Shown here piece after piece: positions 8,565-17,214 of a stretch of DNA of 64,000 bases. Each line of letters begins with the position of its first letter. The first letter of the stretch is position 1. The position numbers and the translations under genes were made by a program. The stretch is from Kamptonema formosum PCC 10802 (GTDB taxonomy: Bacteria > Cyanobacteriota > Cyanobacteriia > Cyanobacteriales > Oscillatoriaceae), in the NCBI RefSeq assembly GCF_000332335.1, contig NZ_KB235948.1, positions 2,972-66,971 on the forward strand. Direction: 5' to 3'. The notes under the pieces are model-generated. The model worked only from the letters and a program-made list of their open reading frames with translations. It made no database searches and had not been told where the DNA came from.

Positions 8565-11500
8565 CTAACTGCGGAAATTGGCCACCGAACTTTGCAGCTG
8601 GTTGACCGCCACGGCTAGCCCATCTAGGGAGAATGTCACCCGTTCAGCTTTGTGAGCGGTGGTGGCAGAAATTGCGCTCACCTGGCGCATGCTGCCGGCG
8701 ATCTCTTGAGCGGAAACCGTCTGTTTTTCAGCGGCGCGGGTGATATTTTGCACCAGGGCGTTCATCTCCTGACTGACTTCTATAATGGCGATGAGATGGG
8801 TTTTGGCTTCTGCGGCTAGTTTGCTGCCGGCCACTGCTTCTTGGGTGCCGGCATCCATCCGCGCTGTCACCCGCCGAATTTCCTCCTGAATGGTGCCGAC
8901 AATCTCCCCAATCTCCTCGGTGGCTTCTGCTGAGCGTTCGGCGAGCTTGCGGACTTCCTCCGCCACTACAGCAAAACCCAGCCCTTGCTCACCGGCACGG
9001 GCGGCTTCAATGGTGGCGTTGAGCGCGAGCAAGTTTGTCTGGGCGGCAATTTGGGAAATTGAGGTGACAATTTTGCCGATCTGTTGCGAGCTTTCTGAGA
9101 GGCGTTTCATCATCTTCGAGGTTTCGGAAATCGTGTGCCGCAGTTCGCTTATGCCTTCTACGGCGCGGTCTACGGCGACACCTCCGGCGGTGGCGGTTTG
9201 GGATGCCTGTTGGGCGACTTGTTCGGCGCGGCTTGAAACGTCGGAAACTTCTTTGATGGAGCTGACCAGAAGCTCAATTTGCTGTAGCGCCGCCTCAATT
9301 TGTTGCGCCTGGTTGCGAGCCAGACCGGCCAGTTCCTCGGTATTGCCAATCGCGGAGCTAGTAGCGGCTGTCACTTGCGCCGCCAGCTCCACAATGCCGG
9401 TAACGGCTCTCCGCAAGGAGTCGGTCAGGAAGTTAAACGAGTCGGCAATAGCGCCAAGAACGCCAGAGGGGACTTCGGCGCGCACTGTCAGGTCTCCTTT
9501 GGCTGCTCCTTGGATTTCACTGAGCAGTTTCAGCACTTGTTGGTTGAGGGCATCGGCTTCGGCTTTCCTTTCCGCCGCCAGTTTTTCCAGTTTTTCCTCT
9601 ACCTGTTTGCGCAGCGCTGACGCGCCGCTATCGCTAACGGTGATGTCGGTAAACACAGCAATCAGCCCCACCATACTGCCGGTGTCATCTTGAATGCTAT
9701 CCGCCCGGAAAAATGCCGGTAAGGTGCGCCCCGACCGGCTGCGAATCCCGACTTCCCCACTCCAGGAATTTCCAGCGATGACCGTCTCCAAAATTTCGCT
9801 GCCGGCATTTTTGTCGGCAAAGGGCAGCCACAGGGGGTTGCTCCGCCGCGACCGGGCGGCAAAGCTGTCAAGAGCCGCGTGTTCTAGCAACTCCGAAAAT
9901 GCTCGGTTGTGGTAATAAATTTCCGTGCCTGCCGGGTTCAGGATGGCAATGGCATCCCCGGCACTTTCTACGGCTTGAGTGACGAGCCGGAGTTTTTCTT
10001 CGGCTTGCGCGCGGTGGGTGATGTCAGTGGAAATGCCACAGATGGCGTAAGGAACGCCGCTGTCGTCGCACAGGGGAAATTTGATGGAAAGGTAGGTGTG
10101 GGTTCCGCCGTCTTGCAGCATAACCTCTTCTAGCTTCAGGGGCGTTCTGCCAGCGAGGACTTGGCGGTCGTTGGCGCGTAAAACCTCCGCTATCTCCTGC
10201 GGGAACAGATCGCTGTCTGTCTTGCCAAGGATCTGCTCTGGGGGCATGTGGCAGACCGTTTCAAACTGCCGGTTGGCGAGAATGTAGCGGCCTGCGGTAT
10301 CTTTGAGATAGATGACTGCTGGGGAGTTGTCCAGAATGGCTTGCAGCCGCTCTCTGCTCTCTCGGAGCGCAGCTGCCACAGAGGTGCGCTCTTCAATTTC
10401 TTGTTTGAGCAGTGCGTTGGCTCGCGACAGCTCTAAGGTTCTTTCTTCCACCCGCTTTTCTAGTTGATCGCGAGCTTGTTTGAGCGCAACTTCTGCTTGC
10501 TTGCGCTCGGTAATGTCGCGGGTGACTTTGGAGAATCCGCGCAGCTGCCCAGATTCATCTCGCAAGGCGGTGACAATCACATTGGCCCAGAATTCTGACC
10601 CGTCGGCGCGCACCCGGATGGCCTCTTCTTCAAACCGGCCTTCTTGTGCGGCTAGGAGCAGCTCTCGCTCGGGCTTGCCGGCGGCGATGTCAGCGCGGGT
10701 GTAGAAGCGCGAGAAGTGCTGCCCGAGGATTTCTGAAGCTCGATACCCTTTAATTTTTTCAGCGCCGGCATTCCAGCTGATCACGTTCCCTGTTGTGTCC
10801 AGCAGCAGAATTGCGTAGTCTTTGACGCTTTCAACCAGCAAGCGGAAGCGCTCTTCGCTTTGCCGCAGCGCTTCCTCTGCTTGCTTGCGCTTGGTGATTA
10901 CTTCGCTGGCGATGATGATGCCACCGATCTCACCTTTGGCGGTGCGCCAGGGGTGAATTTCCCACTTCACCCAGTCGGTGCTGCCATCGGCGCGGGGAAA
11001 CGGATCTTCGTCGCATTTCTCCACCGCTCCCGCCAGACACTTCCGATGAATCTCTTTCCATTGGTTAGAGATTTCGGGAAATATTTCGTAGTGGGATTTG
11101 CCAATAATATCTCCCTCTGCCAAGTTCAAATCTGCCAGCCACCGGCGGCTGGCTGCTAGATAGCGCATCTGCCGGTCGAACATGGCTACGGCAGCAGGCG
11201 TGTGCTCCACAAACAAGTGCAGCTGTTCCGATCTCTCCCGCAGGGCGTCCTCTGTCCGCTTGCGCTCGCTCGTGTCCCTGATGATTCCTAAAAAGACGGA
11301 TTCCCCATCCCGCTCTATCAGTTGCAGGTGCACTTCTACCGGATAGATACTGCCGTCGGCTCGCTGGTGGGCGCTTTCAAACACCAGTTTCTCTCGCTCG
11401 CGCCGCAGCAGGGGCGCAATAATCTGGCGAAATTCATGATAGTCTATTTCGGGCTGGATGTCAACAAGTGTCATCGCCCGCATGACTTCTAGGGAGTAGC

Positions 11501-12380
11501 CCAGGTTGTGCGCAGCGCCGGTGTTGACATACTGGAAGCGCAGGGTTTGAGCGTCGAAAAGGTAGATTTCGTTGAGGCTGGATTCAACGACTTGCCACAG
11601 GCGCATTCGCTCGGCTTCCGATCTTTTTCGCTCTGTTATTTCCTCGTAAGTTCCGAGGATGCCGGTGACGGTGCCGGTGGCGTCGTGCAGGGGAATTTTG
11701 TTTGTCTCTACCCAGGTTTCTTTTCCTGCTGCGTTCTTCAGCGGCTCGATAATCTGATACTCTGGGGTTTCACTTTCTATCACCCGGCGGTCTGCGTCCC
11801 GGAAAAATTCGGCTTCTGAATGTTTCCACGCTAAGTCGTAATCGGTTTTGCCAACGATATCTGCCGGAGAGGCCACACCGGCCTGTTGGGCGAAAGCTTG
11901 GTTGCAGCCCTGGTATACTAAGTTTCTATCTTTCCAGAAGATGGTCTGGGGAATGCTGTCGATAGCCAGCTGCATCAGCTGCAGGTACTGTGTTTGACCG
12001 GCCTTTGGCGGGGCAGCCCCTTGCCCCCACCACTGCCGGCCAAACGGCAGCAACGCCAGGGCACTGATTGCGTGGGAGATATCTCCGCTGGTTTGCCACA
12101 GGTCAAGCGCTTCTGGGGCGTCAGAGCAACCGGGGGCGTGGCAGAGATGGCTGACTGCGCCGGTGAGGAAAAAGGCAAAAGCGAACACGGGCGCGCTGCC
12201 ACCGGCTGTGCCGGCGGAGGATTTTTTTTCTTTTTCCTTGCGCCGCAAGCGCGTCAGTGCCAGCGCCAGACCCAAATAGCAGAGCGCGAGGAGCGCATTC
12301 GCCCCTCTATCTAGCCCTTGTAATTGGCGGCTGCTGACGGAGAAGGTATAAGCCAGTGCCATAAAGTTAGCAGATCCCAT
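8565..12380 (-). CDS. Six-PAS methyl-accepting chemotaxis protein with N-terminal membrane region
   Basis: This 1271-residue receptor is paralogous to the neighbouring ethylene-receptor-like protein, with near-identical signalling domains. The N-terminus has about three hydrophobic segments (roughly 5-20, 25-42 and 65-85) plus a helix near 110. A 'LTGAVSHL' stretch faintly recalls the ethylene-receptor Cys-x3-His segment, but the Cys is missing, so I do not call ethylene binding. PAS domains end near residues 248, 371, 497, 624, 788 and 910, with a long coil between the fourth and fifth. A HAMP-like segment (about 930-980) and MCP signalling domain (about 985-1271) follow. No heme- or flavin-specific residues are evident. 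It follows cheW in the operon. ATG at 12380 is the first start; ATG six codons later is also possible. Confidence 0.9.
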   Translation of the reverse strand: MGSANFMALAYTFSVSSRQLQGLDRGANALLALCYLGLALALTRLRRKEKEKKSSAGTAGGSAPVFAFAFFLTGAVSHLCHAPGCSDAPEALDLWQTSGDISHAISALALLPFGRQWWGQGAAPPKAGQTQYLQLMQLAIDSIPQTIFWKDRNLVYQGCNQAFAQQAGVASPADIVGKTDYDLAWKHSEAEFFRDADRRVIESETPEYQIIEPLKNAAGKETWVETNKIPLHDATGTVTGILGTYEEITERKRSEAERMRLWQVVESSLNEIYLFDAQTLRFQYVNTGAAHNLGYSLEVMRAMTLVDIQPEIDYHEFRQIIAPLLRREREKLVFESAHQRADGSIYPVEVHLQLIERDGESVFLGIIRDTSERKRTEDALRERSEQLHLFVEHTPAAVAMFDRQMRYLAASRRWLADLNLAEGDIIGKSHYEIFPEISNQWKEIHRKCLAGAVEKCDEDPFPRADGSTDWVKWEIHPWRTAKGEIGGIIIASEVITKRKQAEEALRQSEERFRLLVESVKDYAILLLDTTGNVISWNAGAEKIKGYRASEILGQHFSRFYTRADIAAGKPERELLLAAQEGRFEEEAIRVRADGSEFWANVIVTALRDESGQLRGFSKVTRDITERKQAEVALKQARDQLEKRVEERTLELSRANALLKQEIEERTSVAAALRESRERLQAILDNSPAVIYLKDTAGRYILANRQFETVCHMPPEQILGKTDSDLFPQEIAEVLRANDRQVLAGRTPLKLEEVMLQDGGTHTYLSIKFPLCDDSGVPYAICGISTDITHRAQAEEKLRLVTQAVESAGDAIAILNPAGTEIYYHNRAFSELLEHAALDSFAARSRRSNPLWLPFADKNAGSEILETVIAGNSWSGEVGIRSRSGRTLPAFFRADSIQDDTGSMVGLIAVFTDITVSDSGASALRKQVEEKLEKLAAERKAEADALNQQVLKLLSEIQGAAKGDLTVRAEVPSGVLGAIADSFNFLTDSLRRAVTGIVELAAQVTAATSSAIGNTEELAGLARNQAQQIEAALQQIELLVSSIKEVSDVSSRAEQVAQQASQTATAGGVAVDRAVEGISELRHTISETSKMMKRLSESSQQIGKIVTSISQIAAQTNLLALNATIEAARAGEQGLGFAVVAEEVRKLAERSAEATEEIGEIVGTIQEEIRRVTARMDAGTQEAVAGSKLAAEAKTHLIAIIEVSQEMNALVQNITRAAEKQTVSAQEIAGSMRQVSAISATTAHKAERVTFSLDGLAVAVNQLQSSVANFRS

Positions 12381-12477
12381 ACTGTGGGGGATTGTTCACG
12401 AAACGTTTTAACTCTGTCCTCGCTGCCAGTTGCGAGCCGTGAGCGGTGAGCCGGCAGCCGCGACCTCTGACCTATTA

Positions 12478-12574
12478 TATAGCGGTTCTCAGTTGCATAA
12501 ACTCTGGCCTTTGAAACCCGATTTCTTTAAGAAACCGGGTTTCTCAGTACCTCACTAATATGAGAGCCCCTATA
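12478..12574. repeat. Palindromic element, GAAACCCGGTTTC family, copy 3
   Basis: It begins TATAGCGGTTCTCA and ends in the imperfect complement TGAGAGCCCCTATA. The central hairpin at 12513-12543 has arms GAAACCCGATTTC and GAAACCGGGTTTC. It lies between cheW and the first receptor gene, inside the presumed operon. Confidence 0.7.
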
Positions 12575-12590
12575 TCTTTAATTTTTCCAG

Positions 12591-13091
12591 TTACCAGTAT
12601 GGAGATTGCCCGATTCTTTCTGCATCCAAAATCATCAGCAATCGCCCATCAAAATCGTATAAACCCTTGAGAAAGGGAGCCAGGTCTTCGCTGACTTCTA
12701 TCGCCGAAACAATTTGGTCCCGATTGAGCGCCACCACTCCCTCTACATGAGTGACGGCCAATCCCACACGCATAACTTCCAATCTCCCCTCTTGGCGACG
12801 CTCCTGCGGAGCTGCTCCGCCCACCGGCACTTCCAGGATCAGGATGCGGCTGCGGGGATTTTCTGTGTCCGCCGGCGCGTCCCCAATCAAGCGACCGAAA
12901 TCCCCCACGGCCAGAATTTCACCGCGCAGGTTTGTCAGTCCCAGCAGGAACGGCTGTGTGTTGGGCACCGGCGAAACTGGCTGTTCGCTGAGCATCAGAA
13001 CTTCCCGGACACCAAAGAGTTCGACAGCAAAGAAACTGCCTCCTTGGCCAAAGAGCAGATATTGCCGCAAATGTGACGCATTGGGCATCAT
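12591..13091 (-). CDS. cheW: CheW-like adaptor protein
   Basis: A 166-residue single CheW domain that would link the receptors to CheA. Typical CheW features are visible: 'YLLFGQGGSFFAVELFGVREV' strands at the start (about 9-30), 'LLGLTNLRGEILAVGDFGRL' near 50-70, and a C-terminal half with 'HVEGVVALNRDQIV'. I use the tandem ATGs at 13091/13088, because the longer reading from 13202 adds only repeat-derived sequence (GCCCATCGCCC-type intergenic repeats). It is the second gene of the operon, between cheY and the first receptor. The length is normal for the family. Confidence 0.9.
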   Translation of the reverse strand: MMPNASHLRQYLLFGQGGSFFAVELFGVREVLMLSEQPVSPVPNTQPFLLGLTNLRGEILAVGDFGRLIGDAPADTENPRSRILILEVPVGGAAPQERRQEGRLEVMRVGLAVTHVEGVVALNRDQIVSAIEVSEDLAPFLKGLYDFDGRLLMILDAERIGQSPYW

Positions 13092-13232
13092 CGTGTTGGG
13101 CAGTGGGCGATGGGGCAGTGGGCGATGGGCGCGCTGGCACGCGCGTATTGGGCATTGGCTGTTGCGGAAAATCTTCGGTATGCGCCCGGGGCCATGCGCC
13201 ATGCGCCATGCCCTTTGAAGTTGAGCCCGGTT

Positions 13233-13646
13233 TTAAGCGTTCTGTTTCTCTTCACTCGGGAGGGACACACCGGCGAACTTGCCAACAACCAGACGCAGTT
13301 GATCCGCATCAAAGGGCTTGGTTAAATATTCTGTCGCGCCGGCAAGACGGCCTTGCACCTTGTCAAAAAGCCCATCTCGCGCCGTCAGCATGATCACCGG
13401 CAGGTTTTGAAATTGAGGCAAGTTGCGCACCGTGCGACAGAGTTCCAAGCCATCAATCCCTGGCATGGAAACATCCAGTAACAAAACCGCAATCTGGTGG
13501 TGGTAAATCAAGGACAGAGCGTCCACTGCATTGTCTGCCACTAAAACCCGATAGTCGGGTTCTAAAGCCCGTTTGACCAGGTTTTGCATGACCGCACTAT
13601 CATCCACTGCCATCACTGTCCGTCTCGGACTCTCACTGGTAAACAT
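13233..13646 (-). CDS. CheY-like response regulator
   Basis: A 137-residue stand-alone receiver. The acidic pair Asp15/Asp16, phospho-acceptor Asp58 ('LLLDVSMPGIDG'), Thr88 and Lys110 ('LTKPF') are all present, so it should be phosphorylatable. It has no output domain and fits the role of HmpB/TaxY/PilH-type regulators of type IV pilus motility. ATG at 13646 is preceded by a good ribosome-binding site (AGGGAAG) about 8 bases upstream. It is the first gene of the operon as seen here. The PatA-like regulator that heads many cyanobacterial versions is not present upstream. Confidence 0.92.
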   Translation of the reverse strand: MFTSESPRRTVMAVDDSAVMQNLVKRALEPDYRVLVADNAVDALSLIYHHQIAVLLLDVSMPGIDGLELCRTVRNLPQFQNLPVIMLTARDGLFDKVQGRLAGATEYLTKPFDADQLRLVVGKFAGVSLPSEEKQNA

Positions 13647-14119
13647 ATTTTTCTTCCCTGGCCATTTTTCTCTTCAAAGCTACTGTACACCCAGCCGGTG
13701 ACTCGCTGAGGCACCCTCACAGTCCTGTGTCCTTTTGAGGAGGCAGGCGCTTCACCTACTGACAATTTGTCGCAGCTAGTGCGGCTGTATCCTGCGTAAC
13801 CTCTCCTCTCAACCAGAGTGCCCCATTTTTATTTTAAGTCACCGCCCCTTAATGGTTTTTCACTATTTTAGGCCAAGACAACTGCAGCAGAGCACGCAAG
13901 CGCAGTTTTTCTCCCCCCGTTCCCTGAAGTTCCTCAACCCACCGTTGAAATGCCCTCCCACCGGCACCTATCGAACGGTCAAACTCAGCCAGACTCTGAT
14001 GGCCACAGCGGGCTTGCTGTTAAAAAGATTAAAGTTTTTATACTTCTGATTGCAGGTGGCACCTCACAGAGCCTGTAGGTTTGCTAACACAGAAATGTAC
14101 ACACTCCTCCAAAAAACCA
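13647..14119. other. Intergenic region upstream of the chemotaxis operon
   Basis: The region must hold the operon promoter, but I cannot pick a convincing -35/-10 pair. There are no long inverted repeats here, and the short ORFs in it lack family resemblance. Nothing else is seen. Confidence 0.5.
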
Positions 14120-14443
14120 ATGAACTGCCCCTTGTGCGCTCATCCCACAACCCACAAACACGGGAAAACGACCAAAGGCAGCCAGCGTTACCGCTGCGCC
14201 AAGTGCAACCGGACGTTCACCGACAGCCTCGACACCGTTCACTATCGCCGCCAAATCAGCCCCGAACTGGTGGGCAACGTTTTGCAGGCGTATGCCGAAG
14301 GCACCAGTCTCCGGGGCATCAGCCGGCTGACGGGACTGGCCTACGGTACTGTGGCCAGCCTTGTTCGAGCTGCCGGTTCCGGAGTTCAGTCCATTCCCCA
14401 CCCCCCCGCGCCCCTGGTGGAAACCGCCACCGGCACTCCCTGA
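14120..14443 (+). mobile_element. IS1-InsA-like zinc-ribbon/HTH protein, probable transposase remnant
   Basis: The 107-residue product begins 'MNCPLCAHPTTHKHGK' and has a Cys4 zinc ribbon (CPLC...CAKC, residues 3-6 and 27-30), then a helix-turn-helix ('SLRGISRLTGLAYGTVASL'). This is the InsA-like N-terminal layout of IS1-family transposases. No InsB or DDE domain follows in any frame before the tRNA gene, and the last 25 residues are proline-rich and non-homologous. It is most likely a truncated insertion sequence, though a stand-alone DNA-binding protein cannot be excluded. I start at the ATG before the zinc ribbon. Confidence 0.6.
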
Positions 14444-14595
14444 ACCGAGAAGAACCCACTCCTCCCCCCTCCCCCAGAGACAGCAGCAGGTCAGAACCCT
14501 TGTGCTGTCTTGATTTCAAAAAAATTTTAAAAAAATTCCCAAAATAGCTTGACAAGCTCTAGGAGTCAGTCTTAAGATAATAAACGTCAAGGCAA

Positions 14596-14667
14596 TGGGG
14601 TGTCGCCAAGTGGTAAGGCAGCTGGTTTTGGTCCAGCCATTCCGAGGTTCGAATCCTTGCACCCCAG
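14596..14667 (+). tRNA. tRNA-Gln (anticodon TTG)
   Basis: A 72-base cloverleaf. Acceptor arm TGGGGTG pairs with CACCCCA (14660-14666), the anticodon stem is GCTGG/CCAGC around loop TTTTGGT with anticodon TTG at 14628-14630, and the T arm contains GGTTCGAATCC. The CCA end is not encoded. The discriminator base is G. Confidence 0.96.
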
Positions 14668-15004
14668 TTGGAAGTGGCCCGCAGTGCGGGCCCCCTCACC
14701 TCAAAGGTGAAAATTTAAGGCTGCCAGCAGCCGAGAGATCGTTCCGCTTGCCACAGTATGCTATACTTTGCTATTGGCAGCGGACAATAGCCCGAGAACC
14801 AAAGGCGGACGGTTGGCCGCCGCAATCGGGAGCCATCTTAACCTAAAAACCATAATTGTGTGCCGACTTTCCTAAATTTAGATACCCGTTTCATTAACTT
14901 CATAGAGCGGTAAACGGAATCTAGACTGAACTTAAAATGCTGCTCGTGGGATTTGACTGCGGGCAAAAGGTTGATACGCCTTGGCTAAAAGACTCTCTCA
15001 ACTT
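14668..15004. other. Intergenic region after tRNA-Gln
   Basis: No family-like coding sequence is seen. A short GC hairpin (GCCCGCAGTGCGGGC, 14678-14692) lies just after the tRNA and could end its transcript, but it has no T-run. Confidence 0.4.
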
Positions 15005-15170
15005 ATATAGCAGCAGTCATATTGGTTAGAACAATAGAAGCTTCGGGAGCTCTGGAGCAAGGGAGGCCGGAATCTAGGTTTCCTAAATGCTTACTGCTCT
15101 ATAGACGTAGGGCAGGCGTCCGCCGAGCCTGAAGGTCTAATGTTCTAACCTAAGTGCATACTGCTATATC
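15005..15170. mobile_element. MITE-like element, copy A
   Basis: Terminal inverted repeats of about 25-30 bases bound this 166-bp unit: ATATAGCAGCAGTCATATTG at the left, and at the right TTCTAACCTAAGTGCATACT followed by GCTATATC. A second copy at 22904-23050 shares both ends and most of the interior, and a diverged relative is at 39002-39142. There is no ORF. A transposase acting in trans is inferred, and none is seen in the window. Confidence 0.75.
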
Positions 15171-15211
15171 AGGGTGTGGGAGGCTGAAAACAGCAGTGGG
15201 TTGGCGGCAAC

Positions 15212-15715
15212 CGGCACGACGGAGCCGGCAATTGGTACGACGGAGCCGGCAATTGGTACGACGGAGCCGGCAATTGGTACGACGGAGCCGGCAATTGGTA
15301 CGACTGAGCCGGCAATTGGTACGACGGAGCCGGCAATTGGTACGACGGAGCCGGCAATTGGTACGACTGAGCCGGCAATTGGCACGACGGAGCCGGCAAC
15401 CGGCACGACTGAGCCGGCAATTGGTACGACGGAGCCGGCAATTGGTACGACGGAGCCGGCAATTGGTACGACTGAGCCGGCAATTGGTACGACTGAGCCG
15501 GCAACCGGCACGACGGAGCCGGCAATTGGTACGACTGAGCCGGCAATTGGCACGACGGAGCCGGCAATTGGTACGACGGAGCCGGCAATTGGTACGACGG
15601 AGCCGGCAATTGGTACGACTGAGCCGGCAATTGGCACGACGGAGCCGGCAATTGGTACGACTGAGCCGGCAATTGGTACGACTGAGCCGGCAATTGGTAC
15701 GACTGAGCCGGCAAT
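15212..15715. repeat. 24-copy, 21-bp tandem repeat array
   Basis: The unit GAGCCGGCAATTGGTACGAC plus G or T repeats 24 times without a length change; the GAG of the first unit is at 15222 and of the last at 15705 (23 steps of 21). Units differ at a few sites: ACG/ACT, GGT/GGC and ATT/ACC. As 21 is divisible by three, several frames on both strands stay open (for example repeating TTEPAIG). I see no ribosome-binding site, family domain or codon bias to favour one, so I do not call a gene. The array is not CRISPR, as it has no spacers. Confidence 0.95.
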
Positions 15716-15753
15716 GATTAACGCAGATTAACGCAGATGTGGCACTGTCCTAA

Positions 15754-15791
15754 CCTAAGTAAATATTGCTATATAGCAGTATTCACTTAGG
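15754..15791. repeat. Near-perfect 38-bp palindrome made of two head-to-head MITE ends
   Basis: CCTAAGTAAATATTGCTATA is followed at once by the inverted copy TATAGCAGTATTCACTTAGG, with two mismatched pairs. Each half matches the terminus of the MITE at 15005-15170. Confidence 0.75.
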
Positions 15792-15864
15792 TGATGACAT
15801 TAATAGTATGGCGCATGGGGCATGGCGCATGAGGCATGGCGCATAGGGAAGACTGACAGCTTTT

Positions 15865-15932
15865 GCCCAATGCCCAATGCCCCATCGCCCACTGCCCAAT
15901 GCTCAATGCCCAATGCCCAATGCCCAGATTAA
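15865..15932. repeat. GCCCAAT low-complexity repeats
   Basis: Repeated GCCCAATGCCCAATGCCCCA-type units run up to the stop codon of the AbfB/ricin-like gene. A related inverted stretch lies at 13095-13140. Just before this, 15808-15842 holds GGCGCATGGGGCATGG-type repeats. Confidence 0.6.
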
Positions 15933-16792
15933 ACATTAACGAATGCCCATTTTTCCGATGGTTCTGCTGGCTTTGCCAAATAGTACACAACTCCTATTTG
16001 AAAACTGTCCGCAGTATAGGAGCCGATCGCAAACCCATTGGTTTTATTTTTAATCGTGCCATCAGCGCCAATAACCCATTGTTGGGTAGCACTGCCATTT
16101 ATGGGATTAATTACCAATAATTTGTTCGCCCAGCCGGGAACCTCCTTGATATCCAGAGCATAGTTTCCCAACTTGCTCTTAATCACCCCATCAGCGGTAA
16201 TTTGCCACTGTTGCTGATTCCCCGCATTATAGGGGTAAACTAACACCTGGGTTTCGGGATTGGCTTGACTCCCTGCCACATCCAGCACCGCACCATTGGC
16301 CGCACTTTTGATTGCAATCCATTGGATTGGCTGCGGCGGAGCTTCTAATAAAATAGGCAACCAAGTTGCATCTCGATCGAATAATCCCGAGCCGTCCCGA
16401 CGATTCAGCCGACCCAAAAACGAGCTATGCCGCATGAAGAATCCGGGGTAGTTTACTGACTCAAAGGAGAAACCTTGAGCATTAGCTAATCCTCGTTGAG
16501 GATTCCACGAAGCGTCTTTCTTGAACAAGTCACTGCCGTCTAATTTGTGAATATAGCACTCATAGTTAGAGTGCCGGATGTAATGGTCTGGGTAGTTTTC
16601 CGACTGGAAGCTAATCCCAGTTCCTGCCAGACCTGAAACTATACGGAATGAACTATCTAACTGGTATAAGGCACTGCCGTCATTGGGATCGAGCTTAATC
16701 CGAAAATTTTGGTGCCGCAGGTAACGGTCGCGGTAATTGTTTGATTGAAAGCGGAACTTCTTGCCTAAGAGTTCATCGATTACTGCAGCCAC
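15929..16792 (-). CDS. AbfB-type plus ricin-type beta-trefoil carbohydrate-binding protein
   Basis: The 287-residue protein consists of two lectin-like parts. Residues about 10-145 hold three AbfB-like repeats, each with 'F.S.NYP..(Y/F)(I/M)RH' and 'L...DGS.LF..DA.W' (for example 'SENYPDHYIRHSNYE'). Residues about 155-287 form a ricin-B-type domain with QxW repeats ('NQQQWQI', 'ATQQWVI'). No catalytic domain, signal peptide or membrane segment is visible, so either a cytoplasmic role or an unrecognised export route must apply. Family knowledge: AbfB domains bind arabinofuranose side chains and ricin-type trefoils bind galactose-like sugars. The sugar specificity here is unknown. ATG at 16792 is the only sensible start. 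Confidence 0.85.
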   Translation of the reverse strand: MAAVIDELLGKKFRFQSNNYRDRYLRHQNFRIKLDPNDGSALYQLDSSFRIVSGLAGTGISFQSENYPDHYIRHSNYECYIHKLDGSDLFKKDASWNPQRGLANAQGFSFESVNYPGFFMRHSSFLGRLNRRDGSGLFDRDATWLPILLEAPPQPIQWIAIKSAANGAVLDVAGSQANPETQVLVYPYNAGNQQQWQITADGVIKSKLGNYALDIKEVPGWANKLLVINPINGSATQQWVIGADGTIKNKTNGFAIGSYTADSFQIGVVYYLAKPAEPSEKWAFVNV

Positions 16793-17214
16793 TCATAGCT
16801 CCTTTGTGTGAGATTTATTGCTGAGGATATTCAGTGAATTCATCGGCCTGTACGCTCTTAGGATATTATGTGCGATGGCTGTCTTGAAAAACCTTTATTA
16901 TCTTTTTATGTTTGTAGAACTGCCGGGATGAGTTATCCGAGTTATGGCCATAGTGCGGGTGGGAATCGCGACCGGGGTAAGCGCAGAATACGCTAAGGGT
17001 TTTTGTGTCGGTGTGGCCAAATCCAGAGTCGGCCCGCCGGTGTGGCCAAATCCAGCGCTGACATTAGCCTTAACGGTGCCGGCATTGTCTGGAGGATTGA
17101 GAATTAATTGTTTTCCGCCACGCCCCACTCCTGCCGCCACGCCCCACTCCTGCCGCCACGCCCCACTCCTGCCGCCACGCCCCATACCCCATACCCGTGG
17201 CATCATAGACAGGG
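16793..17214. other. Intergenic region with 19-bp tandem repeats
   Basis: Three complete copies and a partial fourth of CGCCACGCCCCACTCCTGC start at 17116, 17135, 17154 and 17173. The rest must hold the divergent promoters of the lectin-like gene and the HAD gene. I see no confident promoter pair and no other gene. Confidence 0.7.

Noticed and set aside
8565-12380. Ethylene binding by the second receptor
   Set aside because: The Cys four residues before the His is missing and the Asp/Tyr pair is not at the right spacing.
13852-14049. 65-codon open frame before the InsA-like gene
   Set aside because: No domain, no ribosome-binding site and no homology recognisable by eye.
15212-15715. Possible CRISPR array
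   Set aside because: Units are contiguous with no unique spacers and no cas genes are present in the window.
15154-15731. Long open frames on both strands through the tandem array
   Set aside because: They result from a repeat unit of 21 bases lacking stops. There is no start context, codon preference or domain to support any one of them, so I report the array only as a repeat.
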